NCBI GenBank assembly: GCA_963775275.1
Contig: CAVZII010000005.1
Coordinates: forward strand, 62,001 to 126,000
Source of the DNA: JANWHQ01 sp963775275
Lineage (GTDB): Bacteria; Pseudomonadota; Alphaproteobacteria; Caulobacterales; Caulobacteraceae
Direction: 5' to 3'
Length of the DNA: 64,000 bases
A program made the translations under genes and the position numbers. The notes below the pieces were generated by a model. It had not been told where the DNA came from and did no database searches. It saw only the letters and a list, made by a program, of their open reading frames with translations. Of this stretch, positions 25,388 through 33,982 are shown piece after piece. How positions within the stretch are numbered: the first letter of the stretch is position 1; each line of letters opens with the position of its first letter.

Positions 25388-26659
25388 ATGGCGCGACGTC
25401 AGTCGACGCGGAAGGGCGCGGGCGGCTTCAGGGATTATGTCGAGTGGAAGGAGCGGCAGAGGGCGGCCCGCGCCTGCCTCCAAGGCGGCGACGAAGCGGC
25501 CGGGCGCGCGGCCTGGGATCAGTCGACGGCGACCGGTCTGAACTTGGTGGCTCAAACGCCGAGCGACGTCATAGCGCTTGGACGTCGTCTGCGGGCTCTA
25601 GATCCAGACGGCTCGTTCGGCCCGCGGCCGGACCGAACGGCTCCGGCGCAGGTGAGGCGAGTCGTCCGCGCCCCGGCCCCGGCCGCGGCGCCTTCCGGCG
25701 ATGAAGGCGCCGATTGGCTCGATCGCCTCAATCGGAACCCGGTGGCCAAGAGCCTTGCCGGAGAAGCAGGACTGGGCGTCGGCTTGCCGATGGGTGTGGG
25801 ACGGGCATTGGTGCGCTCAGCCAAGGGCGTTCCAGAGGCCGCCTCGTTGCTGGTCGGTCTTAAGTATCCCGAGGTCTCGATGCTGGGTCCGGGCGGTCGA
25901 TCCTTATTCGCTCAATTCGATGGCGCCGTCACAGGTCTTGTGGGCGCTGAATCGCGCGCGCTCGACTACACGAGGCGGGGCGTCGCCAACCCTCGAATAG
26001 TGGCCGACGATCTGAAGAGAGAGGGCGGGCGACTGGCGGCCAAGTTCATTCCCGGCGCAGCGCCCGGGCCCGACACCATCGCGGGCAACTTCGGGCGCAA
26101 CTTGAACGTCGGGGCGAACCTTGGAGAGCTGAGCACGGATGTCGGGCTGACAGTGCTGGCCCCCGAGGCCGCTGAGGAGGTCTTTGGCCTACGTGCCCTC
26201 TCGAAAGACGAACTGATCGACCGATACCTTCGGCAAGGTTTCAGAGCGTCCCAAGCCGAGCGTCTTGCAAAGGCGTACACTGCGGTGGGCCATCACTCCG
26301 TTCCCCAAAGGGTGCGGATTCCCGAGAAGATCGGTCCTGTGCCTGTTCCGAGCGCTGTCGCTCGCCGGCCGCTGCCAAGCGCCTTTATGGACAGCTGGCT
26401 CAATGTCTTGCGCCCGGGGTGGATGAGCACAGGAGAGATGTACGAAAGACACGCTCTTGTGGATAAGCACTTCCACGGCGCGAGATTCTCGCCACGAATT
26501 GGTGGATCTTGGAGCGCCAAGAAACTTGGAATCAAAAAGTATGGCCCGTTCGGACGCTTCTACCACGGCAGCCCGATCACAAAGCCGGTCGTTACTGCGC
26601 TGTCACCGGGGGCCCCGACCGATGTACTTCACGTCGTCAACCAGGATCCACGGCAATGA
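25388..26659 (+). CDS. Large hypothetical protein with toxin-like C-terminal domain
   Basis: 423 residues from ATG 25388. The N-terminal third is basic and hydrophilic, and the middle (residues about 110-260) is Gly/Ala-rich with hydrophobic stretches. The C-terminal 120 residues contain GHHSVPQR (His302-His303), then FMDSWLNVLRPGWMSTGEMYERHALVDKHFHGARF. This reads like the His-rich nuclease-type ends of polymorphic toxins, where a G-H-H-x-x-P motif is followed by a distal E-x-H and D-x-x-x-H; I could not assign a named family. Base composition becomes less GC-rich toward the 3' end, suggesting transfer. The TGA stop lies inside the ATG-ATG start of the next small gene, an arrangement typical of toxin-immunity pairs. 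Confidence 0.65.
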   Translation: MARRQSTRKGAGGFRDYVEWKERQRAARACLQGGDEAAGRAAWDQSTATGLNLVAQTPSDVIALGRRLRALDPDGSFGPRPDRTAPAQVRRVVRAPAPAAAPSGDEGADWLDRLNRNPVAKSLAGEAGLGVGLPMGVGRALVRSAKGVPEAASLLVGLKYPEVSMLGPGGRSLFAQFDGAVTGLVGAESRALDYTRRGVANPRIVADDLKREGGRLAAKFIPGAAPGPDTIAGNFGRNLNVGANLGELSTDVGLTVLAPEAAEEVFGLRALSKDELIDRYLRQGFRASQAERLAKAYTAVGHHSVPQRVRIPEKIGPVPVPSAVARRPLPSAFMDSWLNVLRPGWMSTGEMYERHALVDKHFHGARFSPRIGGSWSAKKLGIKKYGPFGRFYHGSPITKPVVTALSPGAPTDVLHVVNQDPRQ

Positions 26660-27052
26660 TGATCCGGAACTTGGCGACGTTCCGCGCCGATTTCCCGGAC
26701 GATCAGATCGACGACGACAACGACATCGTCCAGTACGGGGGCAAGGGCGTCACCGAGGCGATCCGCGAGATGCTGGTCGGCCTCGGCTATGGGGTCTCCG
26801 AACCCATCCATGCGCACGAGCACGGCTGGGAGCTGCACATCGAGGCCCAGGAACGGAACCTGTGGTGCCAGGTGACGGATCTGCGCGAGTACATGATCCT
26901 GATCTTCGACAACCCCACGATGTTCTGCAGGCGGCCTCCGCAAGAAGAACCCGATCGACCTGCTGGTCCTGTCCCAGCTCGGCGAGGCGCTTCACAAGGA
27001 CCCGCGCTTCCACGACGTGCAGTGGTTCGCCGATTGGGAATTCGAGCGCTAG
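26656..27052 (+). CDS. Small acidic protein, candidate immunity partner, frame-disrupted
   Basis: About 131 residues when one extra base is removed. It starts MMIRNLATFRADFPDDQIDDDNDIV, continues GWELHIEAQERNLWCQVTDLREYMILIFDNPTMF, and after the repair near 26937 reads RKKNPIDLLVLSQLGEALHKDPRFHDVQWFADWEFER to a TAG at 27050. As given, the frame goes off after CRRP. It has no signal peptide or membrane segment, is acidic at the N-terminus, and its start codon overlaps the stop of the toxin-like gene. I recognise no characterised family. Being translationally coupled, small and acidic fits an immunity protein, but this is inference from arrangement. Confidence 0.6.
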
Positions 27053-27256
27053 CGACGGCCCTGGCGCGCCGCATCCGATCACCGAGAACGGCTGACGTCC
27101 GCCTGCCCTCGAGGCACTCGCCCTTGCGTCCGGCCGCCAGCCGGCGCAGCCTCGATCCGGGCCGTGCGGGAGGGGCGATGCGGGCGTTCGACCAATCGTT
27201 GACGCGGCGGCCGCGGGCCGGCCCCGCGGTGACGGCCTGAGCGCAGGGGCCGCCGC

Positions 27257-28117
27257 ATGAGCGCCGGCGTCCAGGCCATCGCGCCGGGCGTGGCGGCGGC
27301 GCTGTTCTCCGCCTTGACCCAGGCGATCGCCCACGCGGTCCTGAAGGCCGGCCGGGACAAGCTGATGGTGCGCGGGCTGATCGCCGCGACCTGCGCCGTG
27401 GCGGTGCTGCCCTTCGCCTTTGTCGTCCGGCCGCCGGAGGGCTGGCTCTGGGGCTGGCTCGCGCTCTCGAGCGCGCTCCATGTCGGCTACCAGCTGGTGC
27501 TGATCCGGGCCTATGAGACCGACGACTTCTCTGTCGCCTATCCCCTGGCCCGCGGCGTGGCGCCGGTCGCGACCACGGTGCTCGGCGCGCTATTCCTGGC
27601 GCAGACACCCCTCGACCCTGACGCTCACGGGCGTGCTGCTGGTCACCACGGGGCTGCTGACGATCGCGTTCCGGGGCGGGGCGAGCCCGGTCGCGGCCCT
27701 GGCGGCGGTCGGGGCGGGCCTCCTGACCGCGGTCTATACGGTGGTCGACGGCCACGCGGTGCGCCTCGCGCCCAAGGCGGTAACCTTCATCGTCTGGTTC
27801 TTCCTGGCCGAGGCGGCGGGCATGGTCCCCCTGACCCTGGCCCTGAAGGTGGGGCCGCATCGCGCGGCTCGCGCGGGAGGGCGGGCGCCAGGGCGTCGCG
27901 GCGGGGCTGGTCTCCCTGTTCGGCTATGGCGCGGCGCTGGTCGCGCTGAGGCTCATGCCGGCCGGCGCGGCCTCGGCCCTTCGCGAGACCAGCGTCCTTT
28001 TCGGCGCGGCGCTCGCGCAGATTCGCCCTGAGGGAGCGGCTGACGCGCCTGCGCCTCGCCGGGCTCGGCCTGGTGGCGCTGGGAGGGGTGCTGGTGACGC
28101 TGGGACTGAAGGGCTGA
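27257..28117 (+). pseudogene. EamA/DMT-family transporter, interrupted by three frameshifts
   Basis: Ten-helix drug/metabolite transporter of about 285 residues, readable only by joining four frame segments. Segment one, from ATG 27257, has GVAAALFSALTQAIAHAVLKAG and YQLVLIRAYETDDFSVAYPLARGVAPV, a clear EamA first repeat. After an extra base near 27614 comes TLTLTGVLLVTTGLLTIAFRGG and VYTVVDGHAVRLAPKAVTFIVWFFL. After a second near 27864 comes VAAGLVSLFGYGAALVALRLMPAGAASALRETSVLFGAAL. After a third near 28027 come LRERLTRLRLAGLGLVALGGVLVTLGLKG and the TGA at 28115. All three are +1. The amino-acid sequence is otherwise well conserved, which argues for sequence errors rather than decay. Confidence 0.75.
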
Positions 28118-28144
28118 CCGACCAGAAGGATTGGGTATTTCGAA

Positions 28145-28270
28145 ACCCTTCCCCTCGATGGGAGGAAGGCAGGGTTGGGGGTGGACGCGCCGACTCCCTG
28201 AGGCGAATCCGTGGAGACGCCCTGCCAAAACCCCCATCCCGGCCTTCCCCCTTCGAGGGGGAAGGAGCGG
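28145..28270. repeat. Intergenic inverted repeat with strong hairpin (possible bidirectional terminator)
   Basis: Two copies of a roughly 40-base C/T-rich element face each other: 28145-28184 (CCTTCCCCTCGATGGGAGG followed by GGGTTGGGGGTGG) and 28225-28270. The right copy contains a 9-base-pair stem CCTTCCCCC/GGGGGAAGG with loop TTCGA at 28243-28265. It sits between two convergent genes, where a terminator is expected. A fragment resembling one arm also occurs near 30092-30130 (CCCCCTTCCCCCTGGAGCG), so it may be a dispersed repeat family. Confidence 0.6.
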
Positions 28271-28272
28271 TC

Positions 28273-29932
28273 CTACCGCCACTCGTCGATGAGGATCGTG
28301 GGCTTCATGCGGTTGTCGGTGCCGCGGCCGCCGACGGCGTAGCGGCCGCCGAACATCTTGAAGGCGGCCTGGGTCTCGCCGCCGGTGACCACGATGTGGA
28401 TGTCCTCGGGCCGGAAGATCTGGATCAGCTCGTCCGGGTCGGCCCTGAGCCGGCTGGCGAAAGGCTCGACACCGGCCTCTGCGTGCGGCCGGATCAGGGT
28501 CTGGATCGCCATGTCGTCCCAGTAGTCGCGCGCCTTGAGGCGGGCGTTCTCGGCGCACCACTCGATCAGCGTCTCCTTGGTGTAGCCCAGCTCGTCGAAG
28601 CCGCGCGCCACCAGGGGATCCATCACGATCAGGGGCGGCAGGAACTGCTCCAGCGCGGTGAGGCAACGGATGAACTTGGACTTCCAGGTTTCGCGCGGGC
28701 CGTAGCCGGACTCGGTGTACCAGCCGCCGAAGAACAGGCTGACGGTGCTGTCGGTGGCCTTGAAGCCTTCGCTCACGTGGAACGGCGCCCAGGGGCTGCG
28801 CTCCTCGGCCTCGGGGAAGCAGGCGGTGTAGGCCAGCCAGTTGCCGACCGATCCCATGTAGGTCTCGCCGGGCGTGGAGCCGCCCTGCAGGTTCTGGCTG
28901 AGCAGGCCGTGGGCGCGGCCGATGGTGGCGTTGGCGTGGTTGTAGGGCCCCATCGCGCCGATGCCGTCGTTCATGCCGAGCTCTTGGCGGATCGGCCCGT
29001 TGATCACCGAGAGCGTGGCGAAGGAGGTGGTGCTGGACGAGCGGGCGGTGATGCCGCTGGACGCCATGGCCAGGATCACCGGGAAGTACTCGGGACGCGC
29101 GCCGGCCATGACGGCGTTCACCGCCACCTTCTCGACGTCGAACTCCCAGGACTCGCGGAAGGCGGTGGGCCGCAGCCGCCCGACGATCTTGTCAGGGGCC
29201 TGCGAGGTCCCTTTCAGCATCGCCTCCACCCGCGCCTCGGTGGGCAGGATGATCGGCAGGAAGTCGGTCCAGTTGTTCTCGATGAAGAGCTGGCGAAGGT
29301 TGTCCTCGGTGTCGGGCTCCAGGAGGCGCGGGGTGGAGCGCTCGAAGGAGGCGCCCTTCACGTCCTCGTCGCTGAGCGGCTGGGTCAGGGCGTCGATGAC
29401 GCCCTGCATGAAGGGCTGCTTCAGGACGGGGTCGGTCCCCTCGATGTAGCCGCGAAGCTGCTCGGCGGAGACCCCGACCACCGGCTGGGGCACGAAGGTG
29501 TTGCGCAAGGCTCGGCCGCCCGCCCGCCAGGGCCGTCGCCTTGGCCAGCCGGGCGAACACGTGGGTATGGACCGGGACGGTCGGAACCCCCTGGTCCTCA
29601 AGTGCTAGCGACAACCCCACGACCGTGGGGCAACAGGTGCTTCAGAGACCGACGCCGAGGATGGCCGCGTCGCCGTCCGCCGCGATCGCGGCCCGCATGA
29701 CCGGATCGTCGACCCAGCTCTCGCGCGGCTTGATCACCCGGGTGTTCACGGCGGGCAGGTGCTCGGCGAACCACTGCCGAAGCTCCTCCATGAAGACCTC
29801 GGAATTGTCGAACAGGCAGTCGACCAGATAGACGAGCTTGCCGTCCAGGCTCTGGAGCCGCGGCGCGAGCCGCTTGCCCTCGACCTTGGGCGGGTAGCCC
29901 CGCGGATCGTGCACGGTGATCTTGCCGGACAT
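28273..29932 (-). CDS. UGSC-family redox protein with in-frame TGA at the active-site position (candidate selenoprotein); one frameshift
   Basis: About 550 residues if read through. From ATG 29932 (preceded by GGGAGG) the frame gives MSGKITVHDPRGYPPKVEGK, then LVYLVDCLFDNSEVFMEELRQWFAEHLP, and reaches AAILGVGL followed by TGA at 29642-29644 (codon 97). The same frame continues STCCPTVVGLSLALEDQGVPTVPVHTHVFARLAKATALAGG, so TGA occupies the first position of a (U/C)xxC motif where Cys homologues have Cys and UGSC selenoproteins have Sec. A 6-base-pair hairpin with loop GGUC starts 11 bases after the TGA. Near 29520 one extra base shifts the frame; the next frame continues RALRNTFVPQPVVGVSAEQLRGYIEGTDP to the stop at 28273. 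Alternatives: a nonsense mutation or miscalled TGC. Genes for Sec insertion (selA, selB, selC) are not in the window. Confidence 0.7.
29615..29630 (-). promoter_or_regulatory. Hairpin just downstream of the in-frame TGA, SECIS-like
   Basis: On the coding strand CCCCAC pairs perfectly with GTGGGG around a GGTC loop. Counting the T of TGA as 1, the loop spans positions 21-24. Bacterial SECIS elements need a hairpin at about this distance with a G (and often GGU) in the apical loop, as in E. coli fdhF. A bulged U below the loop, seen in fdhF, is not evident here. Confidence 0.5.
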
Positions 29933-30166
29933 GCTCGCCTCCCGAGCCTCCCGCGTGAACCAGGTCCGCGACGGGAGACGTCTGTGCTTCCGGGGCGTTC
30001 GACGACACACCCTCACGCGAGCATCAGACCATCCGCACGGCCTGTCAAACGGCTGTCCGGGCCCGCGTTTCGAATCCTCCCGGAGAAACCAAGCGCCCCC
30101 TTCCCCCTGGAGCGAGGAGGCAGGGCCGCCCCTGGCCAAACCCGCCGCGGCGCGCGATGAAGGCCC

Positions 30167-31804
30167 ATGGCTGAGCCCGCCGCGAGGTTGGAAGGCGAAT
30201 ACGACTACATCGTGGTCGGCGCCGGATCGGCCGGCTGCGTCCTCGCCAACCGCCTGTCCGCCGATCCCCGGAACCGGGTCCTGGTGCTGGAGGCCGGCGG
30301 CGGCGACGACTGGCTGTGGTTCCACGTGCCCGTCGGCTACCTCTTCGCCATCGGCAACCCGCGCTCTGACTGGATGTTCGAGACCGAGCCGGAGCCCGGC
30401 CTGAACGGGCGCGCGCTGAAGTACCCCCGCGGCAAGGTGATCGGCGGCTGCTCGGCGATCAACGCCATGATCTCCATGCGCGGCCAGGCGGCCGACTACG
30501 ACCATTGGCGCCAGCTCGGCCTGGACGGCTGGGGCTGGGAGGACGTGCTGCCCGTCTTCCGGCGGCTGGACGACCATTTCCTCGGCGAGAGCGAGTTGCA
30601 CGGCGCCGGCGGCGAGTGGCGCGTGGAGGCGCCGCGGGTGCGCTGGGAGGTGCTGGACGCGGTCGCCAGGGCGGCCAACCAGATGGGGATCCCTGCGTCG
30701 CCCGACTTCAACACCGGCGACAACCTGGGCGTCGGCCCCTTCCATGTGAACCAGAGGCGGGGCTTGAGGTGGTCGGCCGCCCGGGCGTTCCTGAAGCCGG
30801 TCCTGCACCGGCCGAACCTCAGGCTCGAGACCGGCGTGCTGGTCGAGCGGGTGCTGTTCGACGGCCGGCGGGCCTGCGGCGTGCGCTTCCGGCGCGGCGG
30901 CCAGGTGTTCGAGGCCCGCGCCCGGGGCGAGGTGATCCTGGCGGCCGGGTCGATCGGCTCGACCCAGGTCCTTCAGCTCTCGGGCGTGGGGCCGGCCGAG
31001 TGGCTGGCCGAGCACGGCGTCGCGGTCGTGAGCGACCGGCAGGGCGTGGGCCGCAACCTGCAGGACCATCTGCAGCAGCGGGCGATCTACCGCGTCTCGG
31101 GCGTCAGGACGCTGAACGAGACCTACCACTCGCTGGTCGGCCGGGCCCTGATGGGCGCGGAGTACGCCCTCCTGCGCCGCGGGCCCCTGACGATGGCGCC
31201 CTCGCAGCTCGGCATCTTCACGACGTCGTCGAGCGAGCACGAGCGGCCGAACATCGAGTTCCACGTCCAGCCCCTGTCGCTGGACCGGTTCGGCGAGCCG
31301 CTGCACCGATACCCGGCGATCACGGTGGCGGCCTGCAACCTGCGCCCGACCTCGCGCGGAACGATCAGGCTGCGCTCGACCGACCCGGCCGCGGCGCCCG
31401 CGATCGCCCCGAACTACCTGGCCACCGACGAGGACCGCCGCGTCGCCGCCGACGCGATCCGCGTCACTCGGCGGCTGATGGCCCAGGACGCCCTGAAGCC
31501 CCTGAGCCCGGTCGAGCAGCTTCCCGGACCCGGCGTGGGGAACGACGAGGCTTCGCTGGCCAAGGCGGCCGGCGACATCGGAACCACCATCTTCCACCCC
31601 GTGGGGACGGCGAAGATGGGCCTGCCCTCCGACCCCCTGGCGGTGGTGGACGCCCGCCTTCGGGTCATGGAGCTGGAGCGGCTGAGGGTCATCGACGCCT
31701 CGGTGATGCCGACGATCACCTCGGGCAACACCAACACCCCGACGATCATGATCGCCGAGAAGGGGGCAAGGTTCGTCCTGGAGGACGCCGGCCCGGGCGG
31801 CTGA
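30167..31804 (+). CDS. GMC-family FAD oxidoreductase (choline dehydrogenase-like)
   Basis: 545 residues. N-terminal ADP-binding fold DYIVVGAGSAGCVLANRLS with the downstream VLVLEAGGGD; GMC signature one in LKYPRGKVIGGCSAINAMISMRG and signature two in AAGSIGSTQVLQLSGVGPAEWL. The C-terminal active-site region has TTIFHPVGTAKMG with the catalytic His, and SVMPTITSGNTNTPTIMIAEKGA with the second polar residue (Asn where many members have His/Asn). It oxidises an alcohol of unknown structure to an aldehyde, passing electrons to a quinone or other acceptor. It is followed by an aromatic-acid-type MFS carrier and a SnoaL-like secreted protein on the same strand, which may be a catabolic group. Confidence 0.9.
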   Translation: MAEPAARLEGEYDYIVVGAGSAGCVLANRLSADPRNRVLVLEAGGGDDWLWFHVPVGYLFAIGNPRSDWMFETEPEPGLNGRALKYPRGKVIGGCSAINAMISMRGQAADYDHWRQLGLDGWGWEDVLPVFRRLDDHFLGESELHGAGGEWRVEAPRVRWEVLDAVARAANQMGIPASPDFNTGDNLGVGPFHVNQRRGLRWSAARAFLKPVLHRPNLRLETGVLVERVLFDGRRACGVRFRRGGQVFEARARGEVILAAGSIGSTQVLQLSGVGPAEWLAEHGVAVVSDRQGVGRNLQDHLQQRAIYRVSGVRTLNETYHSLVGRALMGAEYALLRRGPLTMAPSQLGIFTTSSSEHERPNIEFHVQPLSLDRFGEPLHRYPAITVAACNLRPTSRGTIRLRSTDPAAAPAIAPNYLATDEDRRVAADAIRVTRRLMAQDALKPLSPVEQLPGPGVGNDEASLAKAAGDIGTTIFHPVGTAKMGLPSDPLAVVDARLRVMELERLRVIDASVMPTITSGNTNTPTIMIAEKGARFVLEDAGPGG

Positions 31805-31930
31805 TCGCGCGCCGCCGGCCCAAGATTCCGCGTCGAGGCCTGGAACGAGCGTTCCGTCCCTGTGGCAACCGGGCTAGGGATGGGCGACCGCGGCGTCGGA
31901 GCGCTCCCGCCCGGCTGGGAGGGGAAGGTC

Positions 31931-33247
31931 ATGGCCGACGGCGCGGCGCGTCTGGAGCTGGCCGACATCATCGACCATCGGCCGATGACCGCGACCCAGG
32001 TCATGGTGGCGGTGCTCTGCGCCGCGGCCGTGTTCGTGGACGGCTACGATATCCAGGTCATGGCCCTGGCTGTCCCGTCCCTGGCCAAGGCGTGGTCGCT
32101 GCCGCCGGCGAGCTTCGGACTCGCCCTTTCGGCCGTCGTGATCGGCATCTCGGTCGGCTCGGGCCTGATCGGGCCGCTGGGCGACCGGCTGGGCCGGCGC
32201 ACCATGCTGATCGCGACCACCACGCTCGTCGGCCTGGCGACAGCGGGAACGGCCCTGGCGGCGAGCCCGGGCCAGTTCGTGGCCTGGCGCCTCGTCACCG
32301 GCATGGCGCTCGGCGCCGGGATCCCGAGTTGCGCGGCCCTGACCTCGGAATACGCGCCCGTCGCCAAGCGCTCGCTGGTCATGGGGTTGATGAACATCGC
32401 CTCGCCTCTCGGGGCCTTCAGCGCCGGCTTCCTCGCCCCGCCCGTGCTGGACGCCTTCGGCTGGCGCGGGGCGTTCCTGATCGGGGGCGCCGCGCCGCTG
32501 GCGATCGCCGCACTGGCCCTGCAATTCGCGCCGGAGTCCCTGAAGTTCCTGATCGTGCGCCGGCCGACGGACCCGGCGATCGGACGGACGCTCAAGCGCA
32601 TCGCGCCCGACATCGACCCGGCCGCCGTCGTCGTCCGGCCGCCGGACCGCCCGCCGAGCCCGTGGCCGTTGACATTGCTGGGCCGCGAGTTCCGCGCCCG
32701 CACGCTCCTGCTCTGGGGCATGCTCGCGCTGAACCTGTTCAACCTCTACGTCCTGATCAGCTGGCTGCCGACGCTGCTGGAGCAGTCGGGCTGGAGCATG
32801 ACGGCCGCCCTGCAGGGCGCCGTGCTGATCCAGGGCGGCGGCGTAATCGGCGGGCTCCTCATGGCGCGCTTGCTGGACCGCGGCGCAACCCGGGCGGCCC
32901 TGGTCGGGGCCTTCTGCCTCTCGGCCGCGTGCCTTGGCCTCTTCGTGGTCGTACCGAGCGGCGCGGCCTGGGTGGCGCTGCTGCTGCTCCTGGGCGCCGG
33001 CGCCTCGGGCGCGCAGCTGTCGCTGAACGCGCTCTCGGCCGCCTACTATCCCCCGGCGATCAAGGCCACGGGGGTGGCCTGGGCGCTGCTGGTCGGCAGC
33101 TTCGGCTCGATCCTGGCCCCGCTGGCGGGCGCCTGGATGCTCGAGATGCGCCTCTCGGCGATCACCATCCTGAGCCTGCTCGCCATCCCCTCGCTGACCT
33201 GCGCCCTGGGGGTCGCGCTGATGCGGCGCGAGTGGCAGGCGCATTGA
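31931..33247 (+). CDS. MFS transporter, aromatic acid:H+ symporter type
   Basis: About 438 residues from ATG 31931, chosen for its GGGAGGGGAAGG upstream and because the family starts here; the frame back to 31862 adds a leader. Twelve membrane segments. The AAHS features are VFVDGYDIQVMALAVPSLAKAW in helix 1 (the D-G-x-D motif) and GPLGDRLGRRTMLIATT in the 2-3 loop (the MFS signature G-D-R-x-G-R-R). SPLGAFSAGFLAPPVLDAFGWRGAFLIGG is the middle region. It likely imports a small aromatic or carboxylic acid, in keeping with the oxidoreductase upstream. Confidence 0.87.
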   Translation: MADGAARLELADIIDHRPMTATQVMVAVLCAAAVFVDGYDIQVMALAVPSLAKAWSLPPASFGLALSAVVIGISVGSGLIGPLGDRLGRRTMLIATTTLVGLATAGTALAASPGQFVAWRLVTGMALGAGIPSCAALTSEYAPVAKRSLVMGLMNIASPLGAFSAGFLAPPVLDAFGWRGAFLIGGAAPLAIAALALQFAPESLKFLIVRRPTDPAIGRTLKRIAPDIDPAAVVVRPPDRPPSPWPLTLLGREFRARTLLLWGMLALNLFNLYVLISWLPTLLEQSGWSMTAALQGAVLIQGGGVIGGLLMARLLDRGATRAALVGAFCLSAACLGLFVVVPSGAAWVALLLLLGAGASGAQLSLNALSAAYYPPAIKATGVAWALLVGSFGSILAPLAGAWMLEMRLSAITILSLLAIPSLTCALGVALMRREWQAH

Positions 33248-33330
33248 CGCCGCGCCCCGGACGAGGGCATCGCTGAGCGCCGCGGCCGGCGACCCGGCCG
33301 GCCCCTGCTTCGCCACGACGGAGAGCCGAC

Positions 33331-33864
33331 ATGAACCTTGGCCACCTGCTGATGACGCTGGCCAGCGCCGCCGGTTTCGCCGGATCGGCGGCCCTCGCCC
33401 AGATCCCGCCCGTGGGCGTCAACGACCAGGGCGCCCTGCTGCACAGCCCCGATCCCAGGCTCGCCGCCAACAAGAAGCTGGTGTTCGACGCCTGGCGCGC
33501 GATCGTCCAGGCCGGACGGACGGACCTCGCGGCCCAGTACTTCACCGAGGACTATATCCAGCACAATCCGAACGTTCCGAGCGGGCGCGCCGCCATGGTC
33601 GAGTTCATGAGCAGGACCCGTCCCGTCCGCCCGATCGCGCCGGACATCACCTTTCCGGTGGTGGCCCTGATGGCCGAGGGCGACCTGGTGATGCTGGCGA
33701 CGGTAACCTACGGCAAGGATCCGGAGGATCCGTCCAAGACCTACGCCACCACCCACTTCGACATGTTCAGGATCGAGGACGGCAAGATCGCCGAGCACTG
33801 GGACAACCTGCCCAAGGACCCGGCGCTGGCGAACGTGAACCCGAACGACCTGGTCCCGCGGTAG
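33331..33864 (+). CDS. Secreted SnoaL/NTF2-like protein
   Basis: 177 residues. Signal peptide MNLGHLLMTLASAAGFAGSAALA, then an NTF2-type cone fold with KLVFDAWRAIVQAGRTDLAAQYFTEDYIQHNPNVPSGR and THFDMFRIEDGKIAEHWDNLPKDP. The conserved Y-I-Q-H-N-P and the final W-D segment are typical of SnoaL-like proteins of bacterial periplasm, which include hydrolases, isomerases and non-enzymatic binders. Preceded by GGAGAGCCGAC. It follows the MFS carrier gene by 84 bases. Confidence 0.85.
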   Translation: MNLGHLLMTLASAAGFAGSAALAQIPPVGVNDQGALLHSPDPRLAANKKLVFDAWRAIVQAGRTDLAAQYFTEDYIQHNPNVPSGRAAMVEFMSRTRPVRPIAPDITFPVVALMAEGDLVMLATVTYGKDPEDPSKTYATTHFDMFRIEDGKIAEHWDNLPKDPALANVNPNDLVPR

Positions 33865-33893
33865 GGGCGGCGCCTCCCCTGCGGACGCAAGCT

Positions 33894-33907
33894 TTGACGC
33901 GCGTCAA
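33894..33907. promoter_or_regulatory. FixK/Fnr-type palindrome TTGAC-N4-GTCAA
   Basis: Perfect 14-base site TTGACGCGCGTCAA, 76 bases before the ATG at 33983. It matches the rhizobial FixK2/FnrL consensus for oxygen-limited activation. The distance would place it at a class II-type position if the start site is about 35 bases before the ATG. Confidence 0.55.
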
Positions 33908-33982
33908 GGACCGCCGTCGCCGGGGCTGCGACGCAAGGTCCCGGGAGGCTGGATGGCAGGGCCTCCAGCCAGGGAGACCGTC

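Noticed and set aside
29598..30008. 136-codon minus-strand frame over the UGSC gene start
   Set aside because: Overlaps the UGSC frame in another phase; Arg/Ala-rich shadow without family features.
31874..33316. 480-codon minus-strand open frame
   Set aside because: Antisense to an MFS transporter with clear signature motifs; Arg/Gln/Gly-rich.
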